The notes under the pieces were generated by a model that had not been told where the DNA came from, searched no databases, and saw nothing but the letters and a program-made list of their open reading frames with translations. Positions 7,221 to 16,918 of a stretch of DNA of 45,065 nucleotides are shown here, one piece after another (the stretch's first letter is position 1; every line of letters starts with the position of its first letter). This DNA comes from Bacillus renqingensis (GTDB lineage Bacteria > Bacillota > Bacilli > Bacillales > Cytobacillaceae), in the NCBI RefSeq assembly GCF_016464375.1, contig NZ_JADDIU010000017.1:1-45065 (forward strand), written 5' to 3'. The position numbers and the translations under genes are program-made.

Positions 7221-8660
7221 TTAAGGCTGAATTTCATTATCATTTCCTTTATTTATAATTTTAAATTCTCTATAGATATTAGCTATGTCTTTTCTCTTTA
7301 ATATTAAATAAAAAATATAACATATAAAATATATTAAAAATCCTAAAGGGAAACTTAGAAACCAAGTAATAGAAATAAAGACCGATATTAAAAAAATCTC
7401 AAATAAATTATTTCTTTTTACATTAATATTTAATATTTTTGATAAATATAATTCTGAAATAATACTTCTTACTGCTAATAAGACTACAATAGATAGGATA
7501 GTTAGATTAAGGTCATTAAAAATATAAACATTAATAATTGTTACCAGGAAACTCAAGCAGACTGTAATTAAATTAAATATTAGCATCATATTCTCTTTTC
7601 GAAGAGTTTTTAGATAAGTATTTATCAACATTGAAGTTTTGCTTTCAAATATACACATAGGAAATAACAACCCTAAATAAATTAAACTTTCAGCATATTG
7701 CGGTAACCAAGTAGATAAAATAATTTCTGCTGGATAATATAGAAGCAGCAAACCAAAGAAAATTGATATCAAAAGGGTTCTCATTATTTCATATATATTT
7801 GCAAGATTATCTTTCGATGTTCTGCGTAAAGCAGGAAATAAAACAATAGATACTGCGTTAATGAATATCATTAACATATTAGAAATACTAAGAGTAAGTG
7901 AAACCTTTCCAAAGGTTTCTACCCCCCAATTATTTTCTATAAAAAAGCGAACAATTCCTATAATTAATAAACTTGCGAGATTTGCAATTAATAACTTACT
8001 ACCAACAGAAATATTTGTTTTTATTTCCTCTAGAGTATCACCAATTGCAGATAATTTCCCAATCACTAATTCTTTTGAAGCATAAACTGCATATAGTAAA
8101 GAAAAGCTTTTACCCAACATATCAGATAGGATTAAATATCTAAAATCCTTTATCCCAAAAACCAGAAAAAATATGACCAAAATAAAATATCCCAATCGTT
8201 CTATTAAAATGATCAATGAATACTCTTTAATTCTATTAGTAGCTTGTAAAGTAAAGTTCAATAAGGAACGAGGTACAACTAGTACACCGGAAATGCAAGC
8301 TAACGTTACAACTATAAATTTATTATAATCCAGTGAATTTAGTCCGTAACTAATAATAATTGAAAAATATACCAGAACGTTAAATAAAATTAAAAACCAA
8401 AACTGTGATACAAAAACAGGTTTATTTAGATTACTATATTCCTTTCCACCATAACGCAAATATACTCCATCAGTTAAACCTAAAGACATGTAAGCAGTAT
8501 AAGATGAATAAAAGATGTATAATTGCCAATAGCCATAGTCGATAGTACTAATAAATTTTGGTACTATTAAAATTAGTACAATAGAGATAATCATCGATAA
8601 AAAATTCGCAACTAGAGTATATGAAAAGTTTTTTAAAATTTCATTTAATTTTTTGTTCAC
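7221..8660 (-). CDS. wzx: polysaccharide flippase (Wzx-type, MOP superfamily)
   Basis: 479-aa polytopic membrane protein with about 12-14 hydrophobic helices. It starts with the family-like NFSYTLVANFLSMIISIVLILI, followed by the YGYWQLYIFYSSYTAYMSLG region of Wzx/RfbX proteins. It would move undecaprenyl-pyrophosphate-linked repeat units across the membrane for polymerisation by the Wzy protein at 12517-13971. The codon use is strongly AT-rich, like the other unit-specific genes of the locus and unlike the genes after 20.5 kb. The short C-terminal tail is charged. The assignment rests on topology, length and context, because flippases share little sequence. Confidence 0.85.
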   Translation of the reverse strand: MNKKLNEILKNFSYTLVANFLSMIISIVLILIVPKFISTIDYGYWQLYIFYSSYTAYMSLGLTDGVYLRYGGKEYSNLNKPVFVSQFWFLILFNVLVYFSIIISYGLNSLDYNKFIVVTLACISGVLVVPRSLLNFTLQATNRIKEYSLIILIERLGYFILVIFFLVFGIKDFRYLILSDMLGKSFSLLYAVYASKELVIGKLSAIGDTLEEIKTNISVGSKLLIANLASLLIIGIVRFFIENNWGVETFGKVSLTLSISNMLMIFINAVSIVLFPALRRTSKDNLANIYEIMRTLLISIFFGLLLLYYPAEIILSTWLPQYAESLIYLGLLFPMCIFESKTSMLINTYLKTLRKENMMLIFNLITVCLSFLVTIINVYIFNDLNLTILSIVVLLAVRSIISELYLSKILNINVKRNNLFEIFLISVFISITWFLSFPLGFLIYFICYIFYLILKRKDIANIYREFKIINKGNDNEIQP

Positions 8661-8695
8661 ATTATCCCGCTTCCAATAAAAACATTTGTATTGAT

Positions 8696-9727
8696 TTATT
8701 TAATACTATTCCTTATTAAGTAGAATAGGGTTAAAGGTAGACTGAGTTTATATTTAATACATCCAAAAATAAGAATATCACTATACTTATACCCCCTGAG
8801 CTTCACCCTTGAGTATACATCCCTTACTTTATCATTATTCAAGATAACTTGAATATTCTCCATTTTCTTAAAAAAAGCATTTGGATTTTCTTTATCCATT
8901 TCATTTAATATTACTTTCCTTACAATTATCATGGTCCTACTATCTAAGATTTTACTATCTAATTTTTGATCTAGTAATTTTCTAATAATATTGTCAACCA
9001 TTAATAAATTGTCAAAAAGATCTTTTCTATATCCGTTTGACAAGGACTTTTCGGATATTCGATAATGATAAAATGGTTTATTTATGATTGCTAAATTTTT
9101 GGATTTCAGTAAAAATTCTATGGAGAAAATTAAGTCTTCAGAATAACTCAAGGCTTTATTAAAATATATATCTTGTTTTACTAGTAATTCCCTTTTAAAG
9201 ATATTTCTCCAAACAGAACCCATAACTCTATATTTCCATGAAACCATCTTTTTATCTAAAGTACCTACCATTGGTGTAATAACCTTGCTAACAATAACTT
9301 TGCTATCATAAGTTCCATCTTTAAGTGGTGTATTTACTTTGCTAATGTTTGAATCACTTTCACTAATATACCCGCACATTACAACATCTGCTTGATTATT
9401 TTTTTTAGCCAAATTATACATCTCAGAGTACATATTGCTATCAATCCAGTCATCTGCGTCAACAAAACCAATATACTCTCCATTTGCAGCTCTTATCCCT
9501 GTATTCCTTGCCTGAGCAGCACCCTGATTACTCTGATGGAGAACTATTACTCTATCGTCTTTCTTTTTATAGTCTTCTGCTATATTTCCACTACTATCGG
9601 GCGATCCGTCATCCACTAGAATTAATTCAATTTCTTTTAGCGTTTGGGCTAGTATTGAGTCTATACATTGCTTTAAGTTCATCTCTGCTTTATATAAAGG
9701 AACAATTATACTTACCAAAGGACTCAC
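8696..9727 (-). CDS. GT2-family glycosyltransferase
   Basis: A GT-A fold transferase that adds one sugar to the lipid-linked unit at the inner membrane face. The N-terminal domain carries VSIIVPLYKAE, ILVDDGSPDSSG (nucleotide binding), NQGAAQARNTGI and the metal-binding DADDW motif. The C-terminal part resembles the extension of CpsJ/EpsJ-type enzymes. I prefer the GTG at 9727, eight bases after AAGGTG; a GTG at 9736 overlaps that site. About 343 aa, intact. The donor and acceptor sugars cannot be told from sequence. An IS4 copy sits just upstream and could lower its expression. Confidence 0.88.
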   Translation of the reverse strand: MSPLVSIIVPLYKAEMNLKQCIDSILAQTLKEIELILVDDGSPDSSGNIAEDYKKKDDRVIVLHQSNQGAAQARNTGIRAANGEYIGFVDADDWIDSNMYSEMYNLAKKNNQADVVMCGYISESDSNISKVNTPLKDGTYDSKVIVSKVITPMVGTLDKKMVSWKYRVMGSVWRNIFKRELLVKQDIYFNKALSYSEDLIFSIEFLLKSKNLAIINKPFYHYRISEKSLSNGYRKDLFDNLLMVDNIIRKLLDQKLDSKILDSRTMIIVRKVILNEMDKENPNAFFKKMENIQVILNNDKVRDVYSRVKLRGYKYSDILIFGCIKYKLSLPLTLFYLIRNSIK

Positions 9728-9834
9728 TATTTTCACACCTTTTTGACTTAAAAAATTATAAATTAAACAATCGTAATACCTGATAAGATAAATAATCCCA
9801 AAGATACAAATACCTTTTAAAAAAATACTTTTTA

Positions 9835-11363
9835 CTCAACTTTCGCAGAGTGAAATCGGCAAATAAGCCTTGATATAGCTAGGAAGGCCAGCGATCCACT
9901 GTTCGAGTTGACTTTGAATTAACTTTTTGATTTTCTTATTCGTTTGTTTTAGGGTGTCGTGAAGAAGCTCTATTAACTGCTGTAATGCGACAGCCCAATC
10001 AAGTTCATTCACTTCATCACATAATTCGTAAAACAGACCACCGATTGTACGTTGATCGGTGTTACAACGATTCTGCCATGATAGTACGATAAAACGAGTA
10101 AATACAATAGTTGTATGGCAAATAAGCGCATCATAAGACCGGCTTTGGAACTCTTTTTCAAGTTTCAAAAGAGATTTGGCCGTCTTAAAGAATACCTCGA
10201 TATCCCAACGCATTCCATAGATTCGGACGATTTCCTGTTCTGAAAGACTACAATCGGTACTGAGGATGGCAAGCCAGTCGCTTTTCTTGTTTCTGTTTTG
10301 AATAAATACAACTTTAATTGGTGTTCCGTTAGCCATAGTCGTATGGATGGAACGAAGAATTCCTTTCTTTGATTGAATAGGTCCAGCTAGGCGGTAAAGC
10401 TGCTTTAAAGAAACCAATTTACCGTTTACGTTATAGCGCTGTTTTGTTTCCTTGACCATGCCAATTACGTCTAATCCCTGATCCACAATGGCTTTGACAA
10501 GTGGCGGTAATGTAAACCAAGAATCCATTAGGACATAACTTGCTTCTATTCCACTAGTTAACGCACGTTTAATCATGTCAGGAATTTGTTCAGGCTCTGT
10601 TTGTAGGGCATTTTCTCGACGTTTATAGCCGCATGTACGTTTATCAATTTGTTCAGAAATGCCATTGATTTGAGATTTCTTTGAACTCACTAGGGAAAAG
10701 TCAATGGGCATAAATGTATAGCCATCTGACCAGCCCAAAGTTAACATACGAAAACCTTTGTAGAAGCGCATTTTAAGGGAAGCGTGGTCAAAACAACGTG
10801 CTAGTAATTCAACCTTTTCACTGCGATTACGATCATAAGCAGAGTCGTCGATAATAAATACTTTTGGACGTTTATTATTTGTAAGACGAGCAACCTTTTG
10901 AATCGCAAAAGTGCTTAAGAGTAATAAAAAACGACGCCAATTGAACGTTGATTGATTTAAGAAAAACGGTAGACAGCATCCTTAGCTGGAAATTGATCGG
11001 CCTTCCTTGAATCAAGAAGAGTAAACCAATTTTTGTGTTGGAAAATCAGGCAGAAAACAAGTTGAAATAAGTAAGAGCAACTAAAACCAAGGGATTTTTT
11101 AATCCCGACTTGGCGTAAATGCTTATTCATTTCAAGCTCAGAAAAAATAGAGTTAAGTTCATTTGGTAGTTGATTATATTGGCTATTTCGGTCTATCATA
11201 TAGAGGGCACCTCTTCTGTAGGGTAGTGTTTTCTAGTCAATTACACTATAACAAAGAATGAGGTGTTTTTTTATTTTAAAAAGGTGTCAACTACCATAAT
11301 TGATATAACCTAAATCCAGTACAGCCAACGAGTAGCGTTCATTTTCTTTGTGCGAAAGTTGAG
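9835..11363 (-). mobile_element. IS4-family element between two glycosyltransferase genes
   Basis: Terminal inverted repeats of about 13 bp (CTCAACTTTCGCA at 9835 and TGCGAAAGTTGAG ending at 11363) bound a 1529-bp element. The direct repeat TTTTTA flanks both sides (9829-9834 and 11364-11369), though the area is T-rich and the repeat could be chance. The single transposase gene is frameshifted. The element lies between genes of the operon and breaks none. Confidence 0.85.
9836..11199 (-). pseudogene. IS4 transposase, broken by one frameshift
   Basis: A DDE transposase split in two frames. The N-terminal part (11199-10957, start MIDRNSQYNQLPNEL, preceded by GAGGTG) ends at VYRFS plus a stop. 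One base back, the frame continues as LNQSTFNWRRFLLLL and runs unbroken to 9836. It has Asp motifs in FIIDDSAYDRN and VLMDSWFTLPP, and a textbook IS4 YREK signature (Y-x2-R-x3-E-x6-K in YGMRWDIEVFFKTAK). A single missing T near 10956 explains the break. The local sequence does not form a standard X-XXY-YYZ slippery heptamer, so I read it as inactivation. The stop codon lies in the terminal repeat. Confidence 0.9.
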
Positions 11364-11383
11364 TTTTTATATATAAAAGTGGA

Positions 11384-12499
11384 TTATTTTTCCCCATTGA
11401 TTATTACTTGGTAATACTCCTGGATTTCCTTTGCCATTGTGCTAATATCGAACCCTGCATTTTTAACTTTCTCGAATGATTTTTCTCTGTCTGTTTTAAA
11501 AGAGATTCTACTCAGCTCTTCAGCCCATCTTATTGGATCATTAATCGGTAAATGTTTTACTTGATCAGTTAGTAATATTTCCTTTGTTATATTTGATGAT
11601 ATTAGGCAAGGAAGGCCCGCTGCCTGTGCTTCAACTAAAGAGATTGGAAATCCTTCAAACTTTGAAGGGAACACAAAAACGTCAAATATTTGAAGTATTT
11701 CATGCACATTTTGAGATGTGCCAGTAAATATAACACTTTCTTGTAAATCTAGTTTAGAGACTTTTTCTATTATGTTATTTTTTAGGGGACCATCACCTAT
11801 TAACATTAAAATAGAGTTAGGATTTTTTTTGTGAAAAATATTAAAAACATCTACAATAAAATCGTGATTTTTTACATCGGTAAAAAATCCTATATGTCCA
11901 ACTACAAATTTGTTATTAATTCCATAATCACTTCTAATTCTATTTCTGATATTTTTATTAAATTTAAATTTTTTTATATCTATAGCATTAGAAATTACTT
12001 TAAAGGAATTTCCATCAAACATCCACTGTCCTGCTTCATAAGAACAAGCTAAGAAATTCGTTCCAATCTTATTAAGCCTCTTTTTATTCCATTGTTCAAT
12101 TAACTTAATAGGCTTTTTTATCGGAAACATGTATCCAGTGCTATGCGAGTGAATTATTCTTATAGGGATATGGCATTGTTTTGCTATGATAAGAATATCT
12201 AAATCTATTAAATTTGTTCGATGTAAATGAACGCCTTTAATTTCTGTATGTTTTTTCAAGAAAGAATAAGGAAGATTCATATAACGTTTTAAAAATTCCT
12301 TCCTCGTGTATAAAATTGGATAAATCCTCCCACCCATTTCAATAATTTCATCTTGGTATGCAATTTTTGTATCATGTAAAGTTAAAAAATCAAACTGAAT
12401 CCTACTTCGGTCGATATTCCTATAGACATTCATTATAAAAGATTCTATTCCACCATAATTTGAAGTCATTCCAACTTGCAATATTCTAACAGGTTCCAT
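11384..12499 (-). CDS. GT4-family glycosyltransferase (EpsF-like)
   Basis: 371-aa retaining GT-B transferase. The N-terminus ILQVGMTSNYGGIESFIMNV carries the glycine-rich acceptor loop. The C-terminal Rossmann half shows VGHIGFFTDVKNHDFIV, LMLIGDGPL, the FPSKFEGFPISLVEAQAAGLP stretch with the E-x7-E pattern, then the LISSNIT loop. The ATG follows AGGAGG by a few bases. It is similar in layout to EpsF/CapM-type enzymes that extend exopolysaccharide units. The IS4 copy is downstream, so this gene is the last before the interruption. Confidence 0.88.
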   Translation of the reverse strand: MEPVRILQVGMTSNYGGIESFIMNVYRNIDRSRIQFDFLTLHDTKIAYQDEIIEMGGRIYPILYTRKEFLKRYMNLPYSFLKKHTEIKGVHLHRTNLIDLDILIIAKQCHIPIRIIHSHSTGYMFPIKKPIKLIEQWNKKRLNKIGTNFLACSYEAGQWMFDGNSFKVISNAIDIKKFKFNKNIRNRIRSDYGINNKFVVGHIGFFTDVKNHDFIVDVFNIFHKKNPNSILMLIGDGPLKNNIIEKVSKLDLQESVIFTGTSQNVHEILQIFDVFVFPSKFEGFPISLVEAQAAGLPCLISSNITKEILLTDQVKHLPINDPIRWAEELSRISFKTDREKSFEKVKNAGFDISTMAKEIQEYYQVIINGEK

Positions 12500-12516
12500 T
12501 TTCCCTCCTAATTTAT

Positions 12517-13971
12517 CTAATTGTTTAAAGGTAGCGTTTTTTTAATTTTAACCGAGGTTTTCCTTTTTTGTAGAGCTATACAACCAACAAAAACCAAAGA
12601 AATTGTAAATATATTTATAAAGTTAAAGGTATCAACTATAAAAGCACTGAAACTTGAACGTGGAGCATATAGTATTGATCTCGTAATATTTAGGCACAAC
12701 CAAGCACCTAAAACGCCCATATTAAATAACTTTAACATTGAGGCTAATAATATACCCAATACTAAATTACCTATAATTAAGCCTATTACACCAAAATCAA
12801 AATTAAATTCGGCTATATAACTAGAACCGTAACCCCAACCATTTTGATATCGATAAGGATCTAAAGTATAAGATATACTATCTGCAAAACTTGTCCCTTT
12901 TGTTGCAGACTCAATAGTTTGGGGTGAATAATGTGAAATATTAAAAACCTTTTGGGAGATTATATTATTATTCATAAGGTCGATTACTTTACCAAAAGTA
13001 TATTCCCCCCCATCAGGTAAGGTACCACTTAATGTTTCTGAATAACCAATTAGATTTACACTAGTTCCTTGTTTATAGAAAAATTCACTGAATGTATCCC
13101 CTATTGAAAGTTCATTTACTTTTTCTTCTACTCGGACATATGAAACAACGTTTAATAACATTATGAGAATAGGTAAAGCAATAATACAACTTAAAATTTC
13201 TTTTTTACCAAACCAGACTTTATCTTTATCAGTTAAATTACGAAGACAATAGTAAATTAATATAATCATAATATTTAAAACAAAATTATTCCTATAACCT
13301 ACAATTAATGACAATACACCTAGGAATAAATACAACAAAATTGGAAAAAAGCTCTTCTTTTTTGTTGGCATAGTTGCTAAAAATAAGAAAAATGCTACAG
13401 GGGCCATCTCTGAAATTTTTAGAAACCAATATGGTAGAGTTGTAGCATATGAAGTATATAAATCCATATAACCGTTATTACTTGAGAATTTGGCTTTATC
13501 TAATAACACTATGATATTAAATATCGCTGAAAAATAAAACAGAGTTTTACTTACAAATGCAAAGTTCAGGACATCTAGCTTACCGTTGAAGTTCTGTTTT
13601 GGTTTCCAAATACTGCCCTTAACCAAAGAATAACCAATATAAATAAGTAGTAAACTAATAAATAAACTTATGAAAATAAACTTAATAGTATTAGCATCAT
13701 CAAAGTCTAATCCATAAAAATTATCATTATATTTATCATGATATCCAGTTAGGGGTTTAGTAACCAATCTAGCAACCAAGAATGTAAAAAAGGTTACATT
13801 AAAGGAGAAAAAAATAATCCTCTTACTAAATTGTTCACAAGAATACCAAAAGTTATGGAGAAGTATGCTACATAATGCAATTAATAGTACATTGAGGTTT
13901 GAAAATATTGCACCTAAAATAAACAAACTTATGGAAAAAAATAATATTAAATTACGTGTAACTCTTAGCAA
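12517..13971 (-). CDS. wzy: O-antigen/capsule repeat-unit polymerase (Wzy)
   Basis: Multi-pass membrane protein of 484 aa that would polymerise flipped repeat units on the outer face. It has roughly 11-12 hydrophobic helices. A large extracytoplasmic loop lies around residues 290-390 (contains GTLPDGGEYTFGKV and the QNGWGYGSSYIAEFNFDFG stretch), a pattern known from Wzy proteins of Gram-positive bacteria. I start at TTG 13971, because AAAGGAGGTG stands six bases upstream; an open frame to 14064 has no comparable site. Extremely AT-rich. Assignment depends on topology plus the conserved loop, so it is less certain than the transferases. Confidence 0.82.
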   Translation of the reverse strand: MLRVTRNLILFFSISLFILGAIFSNLNVLLIALCSILLHNFWYSCEQFSKRIIFFSFNVTFFTFLVARLVTKPLTGYHDKYNDNFYGLDFDDANTIKFIFISLFISLLLIYIGYSLVKGSIWKPKQNFNGKLDVLNFAFVSKTLFYFSAIFNIIVLLDKAKFSSNNGYMDLYTSYATTLPYWFLKISEMAPVAFFLFLATMPTKKKSFFPILLYLFLGVLSLIVGYRNNFVLNIMIILIYYCLRNLTDKDKVWFGKKEILSCIIALPILIMLLNVVSYVRVEEKVNELSIGDTFSEFFYKQGTSVNLIGYSETLSGTLPDGGEYTFGKVIDLMNNNIISQKVFNISHYSPQTIESATKGTSFADSISYTLDPYRYQNGWGYGSSYIAEFNFDFGVIGLIIGNLVLGILLASMLKLFNMGVLGAWLCLNITRSILYAPRSSFSAFIVDTFNFINIFTISLVFVGCIALQKRKTSVKIKKTLPLNN

Positions 13972-14111
13972 CTGATACACCTCCTTTACAAATCTAAACT
14001 CTATAATAATATATCTAATATATAGAAATCTGCTGATATTAAAGGACTTCATCCTACCCGTCAATCTAAAAATTATTTATATAAAGCAAATTAATTTTAT
14101 TTACTGACTAG

Positions 14112-15371
14112 CTATCTTTTTCCAACTAGTTTATTTGCAAAGTTAGAATAAAGAACATCGGCATTACAACTTTCATTCCAAGTTCTTAATGCATTTTTTG
14201 ACATTTCACTATATTCTCTATCGCTAAAACTATTGATAATAGATAGTTTTTCTACAATCTCAAAAATTGTACAATTCGGTTTTAATAAAAATCCATTTTT
14301 ATTATCCAAAACTATTTCCCTTGTGCCACCAACATCAGTAGCAATTACTGGAAGGCTCATAGAAATTGCTTCCATAATAGCTACAGGTACCCCCTCAGAT
14401 GATGATAGATTCACAAAAACAGTTGCTGGATTTTCCTTATACCAATTTAATACATCCTGATTTTTGACAAAGCCCATAAATTGAAAGTTATTCATATTCA
14501 ACTTTTTTTGTGCTAGTTTTTTTATATTTTCAAATTCTGGGCCTCCACCAATATGTGTCCATAAGAATGGTATGTTCTTTTTCTCCAACTCTACTAAAGC
14601 TTCGATTAGTAGGTCTAATCGTTTAACTTGACGTACAACAGAGCAACTTACAATATATAACTTATCATTTCTAGTCTGACTTACCACATTAGTAGATATA
14701 GTTCCTAATCTCTCAACTTGTATCTTGTTTTTATATGCAGGATACGTCTCATTTAATACATCAACACCATCCTTAGAACAAGGATATATGGCATCTAACC
14801 CATTCAATAAGTAATCTCTTTCTGGTAAGTATTTTAGGGGTGCAGCATATTCATATAAATCATATCTATGAGCTCTAGTTATTGTATATGGTTGTCTATT
14901 TTTGAAATAATCATTCTTAAGTTCTAAAGCTACTCTTGCAGTAACATATAACCAATAACTATATATAGTGACAGAATCATATTGATCAAAATTATATTTG
15001 TCTAATTTATCTTTTACTTGATTGTATACATCCATTGAACGACTTTCAAAGTAATAACAATATAGTTTTGGAAGTATCTTTCCTTTTGTATCCCGCTTTA
15101 TCATAGTCTTCTTTTCTTTGTCATTATGGATTGCTTTGTATTGTCTTACAACCATATGTGCTTTTCCTATTATAGAATGCTTGATCCCAACCGGTATGAC
15201 TGTCACATTTTCAGGTACTTTTCTAAACTGTTTCATTTCATTAGAGACCATTGTAGAAATAACAAAAACTTGCTCAAAATTAGCAGCTAAATACTTAATC
15301 TCCGATTCTAAGTACTCCTCACCTTTATGAAAAGGATAATAGTTGGTTAAAAGTATTAAACAATTATTCAC
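14112..15371 (-). CDS. GT4-family glycosyltransferase
   Basis: 419-aa GT-B enzyme. The N-terminal half is unusual for GT4 in opening with LLTNYYPFHKGEEYLESEI, as seen in colanic-acid/EPS type transferases. The C-terminal half holds LYIVSCSVVRQVKRLDLLIEA, WTHIGGGPEFENI, FMGFVKNQDVLNWY and the donor-binding SSSEGVPVAIMEAISMSLP with E-x7-E, then VIATDVGGTREIV. The start is GTG at 15371 with AAGGTGGGG five bases before. It follows the initiating transferase with almost no gap, so the two are co-translated parts of the same operon. Sugar specificity is not readable. Confidence 0.88.
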   Translation of the reverse strand: MNNCLILLTNYYPFHKGEEYLESEIKYLAANFEQVFVISTMVSNEMKQFRKVPENVTVIPVGIKHSIIGKAHMVVRQYKAIHNDKEKKTMIKRDTKGKILPKLYCYYFESRSMDVYNQVKDKLDKYNFDQYDSVTIYSYWLYVTARVALELKNDYFKNRQPYTITRAHRYDLYEYAAPLKYLPERDYLLNGLDAIYPCSKDGVDVLNETYPAYKNKIQVERLGTISTNVVSQTRNDKLYIVSCSVVRQVKRLDLLIEALVELEKKNIPFLWTHIGGGPEFENIKKLAQKKLNMNNFQFMGFVKNQDVLNWYKENPATVFVNLSSSEGVPVAIMEAISMSLPVIATDVGGTREIVLDNKNGFLLKPNCTIFEIVEKLSIINSFSDREYSEMSKNALRTWNESCNADVLYSNFANKLVGKR

Positions 15372-15372
15372 T

Positions 15373-15990
15373 TTAACCCCACCTTTTTTTACTATTTAAA
15401 TCATTACGATTAATATTTTTAGATTTTATTACAGATACCAAAGTCAAATATATTATTTTAAGGTCTAAAATAAATGAAATATTCTCTACATAAAATAAAT
15501 CATTTTTTATTCTTTGTTCCATTGTAGACTGATTTCTTAGAACCGCTTGATTATACCCAGTAATCCCAGGTTGTACATCAAACTTTCTAAAATACTCTCC
15601 TGGATATAATTCTTTATTACCTAACGGACTTGGTCTAGGCCCCACAAAACTCATATCACCTTTTAGTACATTTAGAATCTGAGGAATTTCATCAATACTT
15701 GTTTTTCTTAAAAATTTCCCTACTTTCGTTACTCTTGGATCATTATCAGAATTAAACGTACTACCGTCTTCATTTCGAATATCTGGTGCATTAACCTTCA
15801 TCGAACGAAATTTATACATTGGAAATTCCTTCATATTTTTTCCGATTCTTGGTGCATTATAAAAAATTGGACCTTTATCCTCTAATTTAATTGCAATGAC
15901 AACAGGTATCATCACAATCAGTAAAAAAAGGAGTCCTATTAAAGACAAAATAATATCTAAAATTCGTTTAATACCATAACGGTACATCAT
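15373..15990 (-). CDS. undecaprenyl-phosphate sugar phosphotransferase (initiating enzyme)
   Basis: 205-aa bacterial sugar transferase of the short PglC/EpsL/WcaJ-C type. It transfers a sugar-1-phosphate to undecaprenyl phosphate to start each repeat unit. Visible are the N-terminal reentrant membrane helix (KRILDIILSLIGLLFLLIVM), basic GPIFYNAPRIGKN, MYKFRSMKV with the catalytic region, DPRVTKVGKFLRKTSIDEIPQ, NVLKGDMSFVGPRP and VQPGITGYNQAV. The gene overlaps the preceding epimerase by 22 bases, so they are coupled. It lacks the extra N-terminal domain of long WbaP forms. Function is secure at family level; the sugar is not known. Confidence 0.93.
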   Translation of the reverse strand: MMYRYGIKRILDIILSLIGLLFLLIVMIPVVIAIKLEDKGPIFYNAPRIGKNMKEFPMYKFRSMKVNAPDIRNEDGSTFNSDNDPRVTKVGKFLRKTSIDEIPQILNVLKGDMSFVGPRPSPLGNKELYPGEYFRKFDVQPGITGYNQAVLRNQSTMEQRIKNDLFYVENISFILDLKIIYLTLVSVIKSKNINRNDLNSKKRWG

Positions 15991-16870
15991 TTAACCCCCG
16001 CATTAATGAATATATTTCAGCCAATGCTTCTGTAAAGGTGTAATTTGGAGCGAAGTTTAGAAATCTTCTAGCCTCGCCACTATCCATATATGAAGATTGG
16101 ATCCCTTCTTCCTTATCAGGGTCCTTTACTAGTAAATTATTATCATTTCCAAATGCAGAATTAATTTTCACCGCAATCTCATAGTTAGTAAATGCCTCAC
16201 CGCTGCCGATATTAAAAGTTCCAGAGACAGAATTTTGCTTTAATGCACAAATAATAGCTTTTGCTGCATCTTTTGCATATAGAAACTCCCTCTTTGCTAC
16301 ACTTTTTGTATTCAATATAAGCTGTTCTTGATGAAAGGCCTGTCTAAAAAAACGATTAATCATATAGTTATTCTTTTCATTAAAACCGTATAAATGAGCG
16401 AATCTCAAGTTTTTAATGTTAAGGCCCTTTTTTTTTGAATATGTATTTCCAATATGTTCATTTGCCAATTTACTAATACCATACATGAGATAGGGTGAGG
16501 GAAGATGTTTTTCTGTCCATGGCAACAATCCTTCATCTGAATAAACAGATATGGTAGATGCAAATATGATATTTGTAATTCCATTTTCAGAACATGACTC
16601 ATATAAATTTTGTGTAAAAATTTCATTATCATGAAATTCAGCGATATATCCCTGGCTACCTCTCTTAGCTGCAAGATGTACAACTGCATCAATATCATGT
16701 AACTTCTGGCTTAAGTCATTCGTTGTATAATTCGTATTTCTATATTCATTACTTTTGACATTATCTAAAGCCTTTCTTGTTAAAATAATTGGTGTATGAT
16801 TATGCTCTCTTATAGCATCTACTACATAATTGCCTAAAAATCCTGTACCACCAGTTATAGCAATCTTCAT
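15968..16870 (-). CDS. NAD-dependent sugar epimerase/dehydratase
   Basis: 300-aa extended SDR enzyme that would modify a nucleotide sugar. The N-terminal MKIAITGGTGFLGNYVV is the NAD(P)-binding GxxGxxG. HLAAKRG, FASTISVYSD and YGISKLANE give the active-site Ser and the Y-x3-K pair, and FNIGSGEAFTNYEIA is the C-terminal substrate domain. I use the ATG at 16870, which has AAAGAGG seven bases before; an upstream frame to 16906 would add an unlikely charged leader. It follows the ATP-grasp gene by about 50 bases. It is probably part of donor synthesis or unit modification, and the exact reaction cannot be named. Confidence 0.87.
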   Translation of the reverse strand: MKIAITGGTGFLGNYVVDAIREHNHTPIILTRKALDNVKSNEYRNTNYTTNDLSQKLHDIDAVVHLAAKRGSQGYIAEFHDNEIFTQNLYESCSENGITNIIFASTISVYSDEGLLPWTEKHLPSPYLMYGISKLANEHIGNTYSKKKGLNIKNLRFAHLYGFNEKNNYMINRFFRQAFHQEQLILNTKSVAKREFLYAKDAAKAIICALKQNSVSGTFNIGSGEAFTNYEIAVKINSAFGNDNNLLVKDPDKEEGIQSSYMDSGEARRFLNFAPNYTFTEALAEIYSLMRGLNDVPLWY

Positions 16871-16918
16871 TCTTTGTACCTCTTTCATTTTTCGAGATCG
16901 TTCCACTAATTAAGTATT

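Noticed and set aside
10940..10970. Programmed -1 frameshift in the IS4 transposase
   Set aside because: The sequence near the break is not a standard slippery heptamer and IS4 elements normally have one frame; a lost base is simpler.
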